Assembly: GCA_045642545.1 (NCBI GenBank)
Contig: JAZUJB010000090.1
Span: forward strand, 1 to 45,881
From: F23-B02 sp045642545
Lineage (GTDB): Bacteria > Bacillota > Clostridia > Oscillospirales > Oscillospiraceae
Length of the DNA stretch: 45,881 bases
Direction: 5' to 3'
The notes beneath the pieces are model-generated. The model saw nothing but the letters and a program-made list of their open reading frames with translations, did no database searches and was not told the origin of the DNA. Each line of letters opens with the position of its first letter. Position 1 is the stretch's first letter. Below are positions 31,118 through 39,898 of the stretch, in pieces. The position numbers and the translations under genes are program-made.

Positions 31118-32392
31118 ATGGTATCTACTGACTCCAGATACGCTCAGTATCTGCAGATTCTCAGAGAAGAGCTCATACCCGCAATGGGCTGTACCGAGCC
31201 CATCGCAATGGCATACGCAGCCGCCAAAGCGCGTGCTGTATTAGGCGCAATTCCCGAAAAAATCGATATCGTTATCAGTGGCAACATAATTAAAAATGTA
31301 AAAAGCGTTGTAGTTCCCAACACCGGCGGTCTCAAGGGCATCACCGCGGCAATCGCAGCGGGCGTTGCAGTCGGCAATGCCGACAGACAGCTTGAGGTTC
31401 TCGCTGAGGTCAAGGCAGACGAAATCTGCAAAATTGCAGAGTTTATCGATTCCTGCAAGATGACCGTTATGAAGGCAACAAGCGACAAGCTGCTTGACAT
31501 TGACCTGCATCTTTACAAGGGCAGCGACTATGTCCGTCTTCGCATTGCCGACTCTCACACAAACATCATTCTCATTGAGAAAAACGGCGAGGTTCTGCTC
31601 CGCAAGGACGATGCCGCTCAGGGCGGCAGCGAGACAGACCGCAGCATTCTCAATGTTGCAGACATCGTTGATTTTGCAGAGAGCGTTGAGCTTGACGATG
31701 TTCGCCAGATGCTTGAAAAGCAGATTGAATATAACCTCGCAATCAGCGAGGAGGGACTCAAGGGCGAGTACGGCGCAGCAATAGGAAAAACCCTTATCTC
31801 CACCCGCGGTGAGGATGTGCGCGTTCGCGCAAGAGCGCAGGCTGCGGCAGGCTCCGATGCCCGTATGAGCGGCTGCGAGCTGCCCGTTGTCATCGTGTCC
31901 GGCAGCGGCAACCAGGGCATGACCGCTTCCCTGCCCGTCATCGTTTACGCAAGGGACATGGGCGCAAGCCACGAAAAGCTTCTGCGCGCACTTGTCGTTT
32001 CAAACCTCATCACCATTCACCAGAAGACCCCCATCGGCAGACTGAGCGCATTCTGCGGTGCAGTCAGCGCAGGCTGCGGTGCAGCAGCAGGTGTTGCATG
32101 GTTGGTTGACGGCTCCGTTGAGGCGGTTGCTGCAACCATCACCACCACCCTCGGTATGATTTCCGGCACCGTCTGCGACGGCGCAAAGCCCTCCTGCGCG
32201 GCAAAAATTGCCGCAGCGGTTGAAGCAGGTCTTCTCGGCTTTGACCTCTACCGCAACGGCAAGGGTCTTAACGGCGGTGACGGCATTCTCAAGAGCGATG
32301 TTGAAAGAACCATCAAGTCCGTCGGACAGCTTGCCCGCGAGGGTATGCGTCAGACCGATGCCGAAATTCTCGACATCATGCTCGAGGAGTAA
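31118..32392 (+). CDS. cyuA: L-cysteine desulfidase / L-serine dehydratase-like enzyme (UPF0597)
   Basis: 424 residues of the CyuA/CdsB (YhaM) family, cytoplasmic iron-sulfur lyases that split L-cysteine to pyruvate, ammonia and sulfide. The conserved cysteines are in PAMGCTEP (Cys25), SAFCGAVSAGCGAAAG, and GTVCDGAKPSCAAK, expected to hold a [4Fe-4S] cluster. GSGNQGMTASLPVIVYA is the other family block. It stands alone between an own promoter and a bidirectional terminator. The usual neighbour cyuP (a cysteine transporter) and regulator are not present here. Function is well supported at family level, although D-serine or L-serine activity cannot be ruled out. Confidence 0.88.
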   Translation: MVSTDSRYAQYLQILREELIPAMGCTEPIAMAYAAAKARAVLGAIPEKIDIVISGNIIKNVKSVVVPNTGGLKGITAAIAAGVAVGNADRQLEVLAEVKADEICKIAEFIDSCKMTVMKATSDKLLDIDLHLYKGSDYVRLRIADSHTNIILIEKNGEVLLRKDDAAQGGSETDRSILNVADIVDFAESVELDDVRQMLEKQIEYNLAISEEGLKGEYGAAIGKTLISTRGEDVRVRARAQAAAGSDARMSGCELPVVIVSGSGNQGMTASLPVIVYARDMGASHEKLLRALVVSNLITIHQKTPIGRLSAFCGAVSAGCGAAAGVAWLVDGSVEAVAATITTTLGMISGTVCDGAKPSCAAKIAAAVEAGLLGFDLYRNGKGLNGGDGILKSDVERTIKSVGQLAREGMRQTDAEILDIMLEE

Positions 32393-32405
32393 TAAATACA
32401 ACAAA

Positions 32406-32431
32406 AATCCCCGTTCATTTGAACGGGGATT
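32406..32431. terminator. Bidirectional terminator between cyuA and coaX
   Basis: A perfect 11-bp stem (32406-32416 with 32421-32431) with an ATTT loop. AT-rich runs on both sides fit termination of both convergent genes. Confidence 0.8.
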
Positions 32432-32435
32432 AATT

Positions 32436-33209
32436 TTATTTCTTCTTTTTGTTCTTTTCGTAGAGGATTGCAAGTCCCTTGAGAAGAAGCTCGGGCTCAA
32501 GCGCAATTTCGTGCTTGCACACGGGTATGATGTGTCCGGCAATGCCGCCGGTTGCAACAACCGTTGCAGGCTCGCCGAGCTCTTCAATCATTCTGTCAAT
32601 CATGCCGTCAATCATTGCGGCAGTGCCGTAAACCGCGCCGCTCTTCATGCAGTCAACGGTATTTGAGCCGATGCACTTTTTAGGCTCGTCGAGGGAAATA
32701 CTCGGCAGAAGACTTGTGCCCGAGGACAGAGCGTTGAAGGACAGCTTTACACCGGGAATGATTGCACCGCCGAGGAATGCTCCCTGATTATCGAGGGCGA
32801 TGATTGTTGTTGCCGTACCCATATCGATGACGATGATGGGCGGCTCGTACTTTGAAAGCGCGCCTACTGCGCCGGTGATGAGGTCCGCAGCAAGCTGACC
32901 GGGGTCATCGAGCTTGATATTAACGCCGGTTTTAAGTCCCGCGCCGACCACCATACAGTCAAGGCCCGTAAGCTTTTTGACCGCGCTAATAATCGAAGCG
33001 TGTACCTGCGGTACAACAGAGGACATAATCGCGCCTTCAAACTTTGTCCAGTCAACGCCGTCAAACTCAAAGCTCTGACGCATCTTGAGGGCATAGTCGT
33101 TTGAAAGGTCATCAACCTTGGTTGCCATACGGCTTACGCTTCTGACCTCTCCGTTTTCTATACTGCCGAGAACAACATTTGTGTTACCTACATCGATAGC
33201 AAGTATCAT
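32436..33209 (-). CDS. coaX: Type III pantothenate kinase
   Basis: 257 residues. The N-terminal MILAIDVGNTNVVLG is the phosphate-binding loop of the ASKHA fold and VIDMGTATTI the second phosphate motif; FLGGAIIPGVKLS and the GTSLLPSI loop are typical of CoaX. It phosphorylates pantothenate with ATP, the first committed step of coenzyme A synthesis, and unlike type I enzymes is not inhibited by CoA. It begins 5 bases after the ECF S-component gene with a GAGGTGA ribosome binding site, so uptake and first phosphorylation are encoded together. A C-terminal lysine run ends the protein. Confidence 0.95.
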   Translation of the reverse strand: MILAIDVGNTNVVLGSIENGEVRSVSRMATKVDDLSNDYALKMRQSFEFDGVDWTKFEGAIMSSVVPQVHASIISAVKKLTGLDCMVVGAGLKTGVNIKLDDPGQLAADLITGAVGALSKYEPPIIVIDMGTATTIIALDNQGAFLGGAIIPGVKLSFNALSSGTSLLPSISLDEPKKCIGSNTVDCMKSGAVYGTAAMIDGMIDRMIEELGEPATVVATGGIAGHIIPVCKHEIALEPELLLKGLAILYEKNKKKK

Positions 33210-33213
33210 ATCG

Positions 33214-33813
33214 TCACCTCATCTTCTTTCCGGTTTTGATAATCTGAGTAATGCCGGAGCTGAGAACAATGTTTACAAGAAGCTCAATCACGAAGTTTAT
33301 GCCCGCAAGGCCGAAGACGATAAATGCGACCATATTCTGTCCGCCTGCCATTTCCGTGAAGGCATCGGTGAAGAATAAAAGCATACCGACTACGAAAAGC
33401 CCGGTATTTACAAGGGGGCAGACAACGCCTGCTGTGATTACGCCCGCAAGCTCATTTTTCTTGGATACTGCATTATACACAAGTCCCGAAATCCAGCCTG
33501 CGGCGGTGCCCTTGCCGAGTGCGGTTATGAGAAGGCCGAGAGGGCTTATACCCATGAGCATCATGATAAATCCGCCGTCCCAGCCGAGAATGCCGCTGAG
33601 CACAACGACCACGCTGAACACGAAGCCGAGATAGGCTCCCGCTCCCGCGCCGTAGATTGCCGCGCCGATGATGATGGGCGCAAGCGAAAGCGTAATCGTG
33701 AACGGGCCGAACTTAACAAATGTGCTTATGACCTGAAGCACGACGACAATCGCCGTGAATATGGCAAGGCCCGTCATTATGCGGACATCGCCGTTTCTTT
33801 TGCGGTTATTCAT
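33214..33813 (-). CDS. ECF transporter S component, probably for pantothenate
   Basis: 199 residues, about six membrane helices, with SLAPIIIGAAIYGAGAGAYLGFVFS and LITALGKGTAAGWISG, typical of the ECF S-component family that captures a vitamin and docks on a shared EcfA-EcfT energising module. No ecfA or ecfT is in the window, so it would use the shared module. Its position directly upstream of coaX in the same transcript argues for pantothenate (PanT-like). I chose the ATG at 33813 with AGGAGG 5 bases upstream rather than the in-frame start at 33837. A consensus promoter lies at 33885-33913. The substrate is inferred from context. Confidence 0.88.
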   Translation of the reverse strand: MNNRKRNGDVRIMTGLAIFTAIVVVLQVISTFVKFGPFTITLSLAPIIIGAAIYGAGAGAYLGFVFSVVVVLSGILGWDGGFIMMLMGISPLGLLITALGKGTAAGWISGLVYNAVSKKNELAGVITAGVVCPLVNTGLFVVGMLLFFTDAFTEMAGGQNMVAFIVFGLAGINFVIELLVNIVLSSGITQIIKTGKKMR

Positions 33814-33884
33814 TTTTACCTCCTGCTGTCGCTCCACCTTTTTAATGCGTAACGCCCGTGGATGCGGCGCTTTAGTTCGAAAGA

Positions 33885-33913
33885 ATACTACAATATGCGT
33901 TATTTTTTGTCAA
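33885..33913 (-). promoter_or_regulatory. Sigma-A promoter for the ECF-coaX operon
   Basis: On the minus strand: perfect TTGACA (33908-33913), a 17-base spacer and TAGTAT (33885-33890). No riboswitch-like structure is recognised in the roughly 65-base leader. Confidence 0.82.
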
Positions 33914-34023
33914 TAAACATTTGATAAAATGTGTCTTATCCGAGGATTTTGCGAACTTTTTTATAATTATCCCACCTTTGGCGCATTTTATCACTTGCAG
34001 GGAGGCGTTACAATAAAAATGAT

Positions 34024-34052
34024 TTGAATGACCATACCAAATATGGTAAAAT
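34024..34052 (+). promoter_or_regulatory. Sigma-A promoter for the GH13 gene with a palindromic operator in its spacer
   Basis: TTGAAT (34024-34029), a 17-base spacer and TAAAAT (34047-34052). The spacer holds ACCATA-N5-TATGGT (34031-34047), a possible repressor site. It does not match a CcpA cre box. Confidence 0.7.
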
Positions 34053-34084
34053 TATTCCACTAAATCTATTCAGGAGATGCTGTT

Positions 34085-35755
34085 ATGGAGAAAAAATGTT
34101 GGTATAAGGAAATGGCGGTTTATCAGATATGGTGCCGCAGCTTCTGCGACGGAAACGGCGACGGTATAGGCGACCTCTGGGGCGTGCTCAGCAAGCTCGA
34201 CTACATTGCCTCGCTGAATGTTGACGGCATATGGTTTTCGCCAATCTATCCCTCACCCAACGCCGACTACGGCTACGATATTTCCGACTACAAGAATATC
34301 CACCCCGACTACGGCAATCTCGAGGTATTCAAGCAGGTGCTCGACGGCGCGCACGAGCGCGGTCTGCGCGTGTTTATGGACCTTGTCGTTAACCACACCT
34401 CCGACGAGCATCCGTGGTTTATCGAGAGCAAAAAGGGTAAGGACAATCCCTATCACGATTACTACTACTGGCGCAAGGGCAAGGGCAAAAATAGCCCCCC
34501 GAACAACTGGGACAGCCTTTTCGAGGGACGCGCATGGGAATATGACGAAAACCTCGACGAGTGGTATATGCACATCTTCTCCAAGAAGCAGCCCGACCTC
34601 AACATGGCAAACCCCAAGGTGCGCGAGGAGGTCAAGGACATTATGCGCTTCTGGCTGGATATGGGCGTTGACGGCTTCCGCGAGGATGTCATCACCTTCA
34701 TAGCCAAGGCCGAGGGTCTGCCCAGCGCAAAGGTCAAGCTGCCCGCGGCAACGGGTATGCAGTATTACACCGACCTGCCCAAGGTGCGCGAGTACCTCAT
34801 GGAGTTCAAGCACGATGTTCTCGATTTCTATGACTGCTTCACCGTCGGCGAAGGCCCGCGCAGCGGCCCCGAGGTTGCTCTCAACTATGTAAAAGAGGGC
34901 CCCGACAAGGTGCTGGATATGATGATTAACTTCAATCATATGGAGGCAGACTGCTTCATAACCGACTTTATCCGCCGCCCCTTCAACCTTGTAAAGCTCA
35001 AGAAGGCATTTTCCTCGTGGCAGAAGGCGATGTACGGCAAGGGCTGGACCTCGCTGTACCTTGAAAACCACGACCATCCGCGCATAATCAGCCGCTACGG
35101 CAGCGAAAAGTACCGCGTGGAAAGCGGCAAGATGCTCGCTGCAAGCTATCTCTTCCAGCGCGGCACTCCCTTTGTATATCAGGGTCAGGAAATCGGCATG
35201 GTGAACACTCCCCTGCCCACACTCGACGACTACATCGACATTCAGGTTCACAACAATGCGCGCATTGCGCGAAGCCTCGGCTTCCCGAAGGGCAAGGTGC
35301 TCAAGATGGCGCAGGAGTCCTCACGCGATAACGCGCGCACCTGCGTGCAGTGGTCGGACAAGGTAAACGGCGGCTTCTCCGAGGTGCAGCCGTGGTTTGT
35401 TGTGAACGATAACTACCGCGAAATCAATGTTGAAAGTCAGCTTAACGACCCGAACAGCATTCTCAACTTCTACCGCAGCGCACTGCAGTTTCGTCGCGAT
35501 AACCCCGTGGTAATCTACGGCGACTATACCGAGCATATGCCCAAGAGCAAGGATTTGTATGTCTACGAGCGCAACTATGAGGGCAAAAAACTTCTCGTCA
35601 TCTGCTCATTCACCGATAAGTCCGTGCGCTTCGATGCCCCCGAGGGCATTACACTTGACGAGGAAAAGCAGGTATTCGGAAACTACGAGTCAAGCTTCGT
35701 AATTTCCAACGGCTTTACCACAAGACCTTACGAGATGAGGGTATATCTGTTCTGA
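34085..35755 (+). CDS. GH13_31 alpha-glucosidase, probable oligo-1,6-glucosidase
   Basis: 556 residues, cytoplasmic, no signal peptide. The (beta/alpha)8 catalytic domain begins WYKEMAVYQIWCRSF. The four GH13 regions are DLVVNHTSDEHPWF (from 99), DGFREDVI with nucleophile Asp201, FTVGE with acid/base Glu256, and ENHDHPR with Asp330. Val directly after the nucleophile is, as I recall, the feature that favours alpha-1,6 over alpha-1,4 linkages, so isomalto-oligosaccharides or dextran fragments are the likely substrates. Residues about 480-556 form the C-terminal beta domain. An AGGAG ribosome binding site lies 6 bases before the ATG. It is read with the radical SAM gene 10 bases on. No sugar transporter is adjacent. 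Confidence 0.93.
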   Translation: MEKKCWYKEMAVYQIWCRSFCDGNGDGIGDLWGVLSKLDYIASLNVDGIWFSPIYPSPNADYGYDISDYKNIHPDYGNLEVFKQVLDGAHERGLRVFMDLVVNHTSDEHPWFIESKKGKDNPYHDYYYWRKGKGKNSPPNNWDSLFEGRAWEYDENLDEWYMHIFSKKQPDLNMANPKVREEVKDIMRFWLDMGVDGFREDVITFIAKAEGLPSAKVKLPAATGMQYYTDLPKVREYLMEFKHDVLDFYDCFTVGEGPRSGPEVALNYVKEGPDKVLDMMINFNHMEADCFITDFIRRPFNLVKLKKAFSSWQKAMYGKGWTSLYLENHDHPRIISRYGSEKYRVESGKMLAASYLFQRGTPFVYQGQEIGMVNTPLPTLDDYIDIQVHNNARIARSLGFPKGKVLKMAQESSRDNARTCVQWSDKVNGGFSEVQPWFVVNDNYREINVESQLNDPNSILNFYRSALQFRRDNPVVIYGDYTEHMPKSKDLYVYERNYEGKKLLVICSFTDKSVRFDAPEGITLDEEKQVFGNYESSFVISNGFTTRPYEMRVYLF

Positions 35756-35765
35756 CGAGCGGGCT

Positions 35766-36665
35766 ATGGAAAGATACAATTCACTGAACGAATATCTCAA
35801 GCGCCGCTTCGGCAGGAAGATTTACAAGCTTGCCGTTGACGCAGGCTTCACCTGCCCTAACCGCGACGGCACCAAGGGGGTCGGCGGCTGTATATTCTGC
35901 TCCGAGGCAGGCTCGGGTGATTTTGCCGAGAGCGGCAGCGACATCGTTTCTCAGCTTGAAAAAGCAAAGGCGCGTGTAAAGAATAAGGTGCCCGCAGGCT
36001 GCGGCTACATTGCCTACTTTCAGTCCTTTACAAACACCTACGCACCGATTGAGAGGCTGCGCGAGCTTTACCGCGCCGCGATGAGCGCCGAGGGAGTCTG
36101 TGCGCTGAGCATTGCAACGCGGCCCGACTGCATTGATGCACAGATTGCCGCCCTGCTCGGTGAGTTAAACCGCGAAATGCCCATATTTGTCGAGCTCGGT
36201 CTGCAGACGGCAAACGAGAAAACCGCGCAGTACATTAACCGCTGCTACGATAATTCCGCCTTCACCGAGGCTGTACGGCTTTTACGCAGCGAGGGCATTG
36301 AGGTCATTGTCCATATAATTCTCGGTCTGCCCGGTGAAACCGAGCGGGATATTCTCAATACCGTTGACTTTGTATCCTCCCACGAGGTGCAGGGCATCAA
36401 GCTTCAGCTGCTGCACATATTAAAGGGCACGCGCCTTGCCGAAGCCGACTATAAGGTGCTCGGTATGGACGAATACTTTGAGCTTCTCAGCAAGTGCCTT
36501 GAGAGGCTAAGACCTGACATCATAATCCACCGTCTTACGGGCGACGGCGACAAGAAAACACTCATCGCGCCGATGTGGAGCGGCGACAAGCACCGCGTGC
36601 TCAACGGCTTTAACCGCTATATGCAGGAGCACGATATCGTGCAGGGGCGAAACTACATAGGCTGA
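35766..36665 (+). CDS. Radical SAM protein, TIGR01212/YtqA family
   Basis: 299 residues. The cluster ligands are Cys30, Cys42 and Cys45 in FTCPNRDG...GGCIFC, the extended C-x11-C-x2-C spacing of this family rather than the common CxxxCxxC. VELGLQTANEKTAQYINR, HIILGLPGET and QGIKLQLLHILKGT follow the SAM-barrel order. The family is widespread in Firmicutes, and I recall no firm function; tRNA modification has been proposed for related proteins. It starts 10 bases after the glucosidase stop codon with only a weak ribosome binding site, so it may rely on read-through translation. Confidence 0.92.
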   Translation: MERYNSLNEYLKRRFGRKIYKLAVDAGFTCPNRDGTKGVGGCIFCSEAGSGDFAESGSDIVSQLEKAKARVKNKVPAGCGYIAYFQSFTNTYAPIERLRELYRAAMSAEGVCALSIATRPDCIDAQIAALLGELNREMPIFVELGLQTANEKTAQYINRCYDNSAFTEAVRLLRSEGIEVIVHIILGLPGETERDILNTVDFVSSHEVQGIKLQLLHILKGTRLAEADYKVLGMDEYFELLSKCLERLRPDIIIHRLTGDGDKKTLIAPMWSGDKHRVLNGFNRYMQEHDIVQGRNYIG

Positions 36666-36677
36666 AAACGATATAAC

Positions 36678-36714
36678 AAAACCACCCTACGAAATCCTCG
36701 GAGGGTGGTTTTTA
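36678..36714. terminator. Bidirectional terminator between convergent genes
   Basis: A perfect 11-bp stem (36678-36688 with 36702-36712) with a 13-base loop and T-rich tail. On the minus side it follows the EamA gene. Confidence 0.82.
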
Positions 36715-36719
36715 ATTTT

Positions 36720-37631
36720 CTATTCGTCTTTTTGCTCGGGGCTGAAGCGCTGCACTCCCCATATGCCGATAAGCACAACCGCCATTGCTACAATGGACAG
36801 CAGCGTAAACGGCTCTTTGAGAATAAGCGTGCCCGCTACAACGGAAAGCACCGTTGTGAGATTGCAGAAGATTATGGTATTCGCCATAGGCGCGTTTGTA
36901 ACCGCGTAGTTAAACAGCGTATAGCCCAGCACGGTAGCGCCTACCGCAAGGTACAATACCGCAAGCAGGAAGCTCTTATCCGCAAGCGGCGTTATAAGCC
37001 CCGCGAGGTTCGACCTGTGCTCAATAACGGCAAGCACGGTGAAAAACGCAGCGCCCATAAGCTGCATAATATAGCTGCGCTCGAATACGGAAAATTCATC
37101 GGAAATGCCGCGGCTGATTACGCCGTAGGCAGAGCCCGAAAGCACCGCAACAAGCAGGCAGGCAAAGCCGAGAAGGCTTACCTCGCCGCCGCTGTTTTCT
37201 TCAAGTGTGATTACGATTATGCCCGCGATGGACAGAATACTGAAAAACCACTGCAGGCGGCTCGGTCTGTCCTTGAGAAACACCGCCGCCATAATGAGCG
37301 TTACAATGGGGATAATTGCAATCATAACGCCCGAAAACGCGGAGTTTGTAAGGCGCAGTCCGTACTGCTCGCCGATGAAGTAAATGCAGGGCTCCATCAT
37401 GCCGAGCACAAGCAGCGGAAGAATATTCTTGCCCTTTAATTTCACCTTGGCTTTTCCGAAAATGACGGGAATACTAAGCAGTAGTGCCGCGAGGTCAAAG
37501 CGGTATGCAAGCAGCACAAAGGGCGTTGCAACCTCCTGCCCGACCTTCGATGCCATAAAGCTGAAGCCCCACAGCGTATAAACTCCGATTGCGGCAAGAA
37601 TTGCTTTTCTGAAGCTTTTGCTCTTTGTCAT
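36720..37631 (-). CDS. EamA/DMT-family transporter
   Basis: 303 residues, ten membrane helices in two five-helix EamA halves (about 10-140 and 155-295). Typical sequence includes YTLWGFSFMASKVG in helix 1 and FNYAVTNAPMANTIIFCNLTTV in the second half. The family exports amino acids or related metabolites; the substrate is unknown. Its start overlaps the end of the ComEC-like gene by 4 bases (ATGA), so they are translationally coupled. The shared function of the pair is not evident. Confidence 0.9.
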   Translation of the reverse strand: MTKSKSFRKAILAAIGVYTLWGFSFMASKVGQEVATPFVLLAYRFDLAALLLSIPVIFGKAKVKLKGKNILPLLVLGMMEPCIYFIGEQYGLRLTNSAFSGVMIAIIPIVTLIMAAVFLKDRPSRLQWFFSILSIAGIIVITLEENSGGEVSLLGFACLLVAVLSGSAYGVISRGISDEFSVFERSYIMQLMGAAFFTVLAVIEHRSNLAGLITPLADKSFLLAVLYLAVGATVLGYTLFNYAVTNAPMANTIIFCNLTTVLSVVAGTLILKEPFTLLSIVAMAVVLIGIWGVQRFSPEQKDE

Positions 37632-38539
37632 GCAGCCTTCCTTTCGACCTTCATTCCGTCGCTGAAGATGACAATGCTGCCCTCAAGGTCGGTGCGGTAG
37701 ATTGTTGCACCGACATCGTTGAGTCTTTTCACTGCGGCATCGTGGGGGTGTCCGTAGCTGTTGCCCTCGCCGCAGGAGATTACCGCAATCGAGGGATTAA
37801 CCTCGCGCAGGAACTGATAGCAGCTTGAGCTGTACGAGCCGTGGTGGCCGACCTTGAGCACATCACATCTGAGCTTTGCACCGTCATCAATAAGGTCGTG
37901 CTCAGCCGTCTGGGACATATCGCCCGTGAACAGGAAGCTTGTATCGCCGTACTCAAGGCGCATTACAAGACTGTCATCGTTGGTGCTTTCATAGTCCTCA
38001 AGAGGACCTATAAAACGGAAGCTCGCCTCGCCGAGGGAGAAGCTTTCGCCGTATTCGGGCACGGTAAGCTCAAGACCCGCGTCCTCAACCGCCTCGGTGA
38101 ATATGCGGTAGGAGGCGCTGTTTTCCGTATACGGTGAGGTGAACACGGTTTCAACATCGAAGCTTTCGACTACGGCGTCAAGACCGCCGCAGTGGTCGGA
38201 GTGCGCGTGAGTGCAGACAACATAGTCAAGCTTCTTGATGCTGTGGTTTTTAAGATAGCTGACGAGTGTATCCGATGCTCCGGGCTCACCGCCGTCAATG
38301 AGCATATACTCGCCGTCGCAGCAGATAAGCTCGGCATCGCCCTGACCGATATCAATGTAATGCACATAAAGTCCGTCCATCGGCACGGTAACCGCATTCT
38401 GCTGCTGGACAATATAGCCGTAAACCAGTACGCCTATTATCAGAACAATGATTATGCCTGCAATTACGGGATTTTTCTTTGCGAATCTGATAAAATTATT
38501 GATATCTCTCTTGCTTACTTTAATCTGCTGCTTGCTCAT
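37628..38539 (-). CDS. ComEC/Rec2-like metallo-beta-lactamase-fold hydrolase, membrane anchored
   Basis: 303 residues. A cytoplasmic basic N-terminus and one membrane helix (about 25-44) place the enzyme domain (60-300) outside the cell. The metal site motif THAHSDHCGG, FLFTGDMS, VGHHGSYSS and the SYGHPHD end are those of the ComEC C-terminal domain, here stand-alone without the ComEC channel. Such proteins are thought to be nucleases or phosphodiesterases acting on DNA or nucleotides. A GGAGG ribosome binding site precedes the ATG. Whether it takes part in DNA uptake is unknown; no com genes are nearby. Confidence 0.9.
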   Translation of the reverse strand: MSKQQIKVSKRDINNFIRFAKKNPVIAGIIIVLIIGVLVYGYIVQQQNAVTVPMDGLYVHYIDIGQGDAELICCDGEYMLIDGGEPGASDTLVSYLKNHSIKKLDYVVCTHAHSDHCGGLDAVVESFDVETVFTSPYTENSASYRIFTEAVEDAGLELTVPEYGESFSLGEASFRFIGPLEDYESTNDDSLVMRLEYGDTSFLFTGDMSQTAEHDLIDDGAKLRCDVLKVGHHGSYSSSCYQFLREVNPSIAVISCGEGNSYGHPHDAAVKRLNDVGATIYRTDLEGSIVIFSDGMKVERKAA

Positions 38540-38662
38540 AGCTGCCTCCGAACAGTATTACTGAAATTGATTTTCTCACATAGAATCGAAAAATGCAATA
38601 TTTTGCTTTTCAAAGGCGGCAATTTACATTATAATAGTCGCAAGAAATCAGAAAAGGTGTGA

Positions 38663-39898
38663 ATGATTATGAAGTATATTCTTGTAATCGGCGACGGTAT
38701 GGCAGATAATCCCGTGCCCGAGCTCGGCGGTCTGACTCCCCTGCAGTACGCCAAAAAGCCGTTCATTGACGAGCTTGCCGCAAAGGGCGAGGTCGGCAGT
38801 GTTCTCAATGTGCCGCACGGTCTGCCCGCAGGCAGCGATACCGCAATTCTGTCCATTTTCGGCTGCGACCCCAATCTCTATTACACCGGCAGAGCTCCCC
38901 TTGAGGCTGCCGCAACGGGCATTAAGCTCAACGCAGGCGATGTGGCTTACCGCTGCAATATGGTTACCTATGAGCAGGGCGATATGCCCTTTGAGGAAAA
39001 GCGCATTCTTTCCCACTCGGCAGGCTCAATCGAGGGCGAGGTTTCCGACGAAATCGTCACCGCGCTGTTCAATGACCCCGAGTTCAAGGCTCTTGCCGAG
39101 AAGGCAGGTATGAGCGTAAACCTCGGCCACTCCTTCCGCCACATTGCCGTTCAGGCTCAGGCGGATATCAAGGGCATCAAGCTCATTCCGCCTCATGACC
39201 ACCTCGGTGAAAAAATCGGTCCTCTGCTCCCGAGCGGCTGTGACAATGCCGCAGTGCTGCGCGAGCTTATGGTCAAGGCAAATGAAATTCTCGAGAACCA
39301 TCCTCTGAACGAAAAGCTTCGCGCCGAGGGCAAGATGATTGCAAACGGCGTATGGTTCTGGGCTGAGGGCACGGCTGTAAAGCTGCCCGACTTTGTCGCT
39401 GAGAACGGCCACACGGGCGCTGTTGTATCCGCAGTTCCCCTCTGCCACGGCATTGCCGCTCTTGTCGGACTCGATATTGTCTGCCCCGAGGGCGCAACCG
39501 GTGAGATTGACACCAACTATGAAAACAAGATGCAGGCAGCTCTCGACATTCTCGAGGAGCACGACTTTGCCGCAGTTCATGTTGAGGCTCCCGACGAGTG
39601 CACCCACAACGGTGACCTCAAGGGCAAGCTTCAGGCAATCGAGTGGCTTGACACCCGTATGCTCAAGCCGCTGACCGAGGCACTTAACGCAAAGGGCTGG
39701 GATTACAGAATTCTGTTCCTCTCCGACCACAAAACTCTGACCGCAACACGCGGCCACGACGGTGACCCCGTGCCGTACATGATTTACGACAGCAGAGAAA
39801 CCAGCTGCTGCGGTCTGCCCTACACCGAGGAAAGCGGTGCAAAGGGTCCTCAGGTCAACTCGGGCGTTGCTCTTATGTCCATGCTGTTTGAAAGATGA
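38663..39898 (+). CDS. apgM: Cofactor-independent phosphoglycerate mutase, archaeal type
   Basis: 411 residues of the alkaline-phosphatase superfamily aPGAM group. ILVIGDGMAD at the N-terminus and the catalytic serine in GLPAGSDTAILSIFG are present, then YRCNMVTYE and LSHSAGSIEG, and metal ligands in HVEAPDECTHNGD and LSDHKT. It interconverts 3- and 2-phosphoglycerate in glycolysis. It may start at 38663 or two codons later at 38669; AAAGGTG lies 3 or 9 bases upstream. The stop overlaps the start of ispE (ATGA), so translation is coupled. The length is normal. Confidence 0.93.
   Translation: MIMKYILVIGDGMADNPVPELGGLTPLQYAKKPFIDELAAKGEVGSVLNVPHGLPAGSDTAILSIFGCDPNLYYTGRAPLEAAATGIKLNAGDVAYRCNMVTYEQGDMPFEEKRILSHSAGSIEGEVSDEIVTALFNDPEFKALAEKAGMSVNLGHSFRHIAVQAQADIKGIKLIPPHDHLGEKIGPLLPSGCDNAAVLRELMVKANEILENHPLNEKLRAEGKMIANGVWFWAEGTAVKLPDFVAENGHTGAVVSAVPLCHGIAALVGLDIVCPEGATGEIDTNYENKMQAALDILEEHDFAAVHVEAPDECTHNGDLKGKLQAIEWLDTRMLKPLTEALNAKGWDYRILFLSDHKTLTATRGHDGDPVPYMIYDSRETSCCGLPYTEESGAKGPQVNSGVALMSMLFER

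Noticed and set aside
33814..33884. A riboswitch before the ECF-coaX operon
   Set aside because: The leader is too short and shows no known aptamer pattern; the operon has just a consensus promoter.
34253..35251. A 332-codon frame on the minus strand opposite the GH13 gene
   Set aside because: It lies wholly within a well-supported gene, has no ribosome binding site or recognisable motif, and its open frame follows from the GC-rich third positions of the glucosidase gene.
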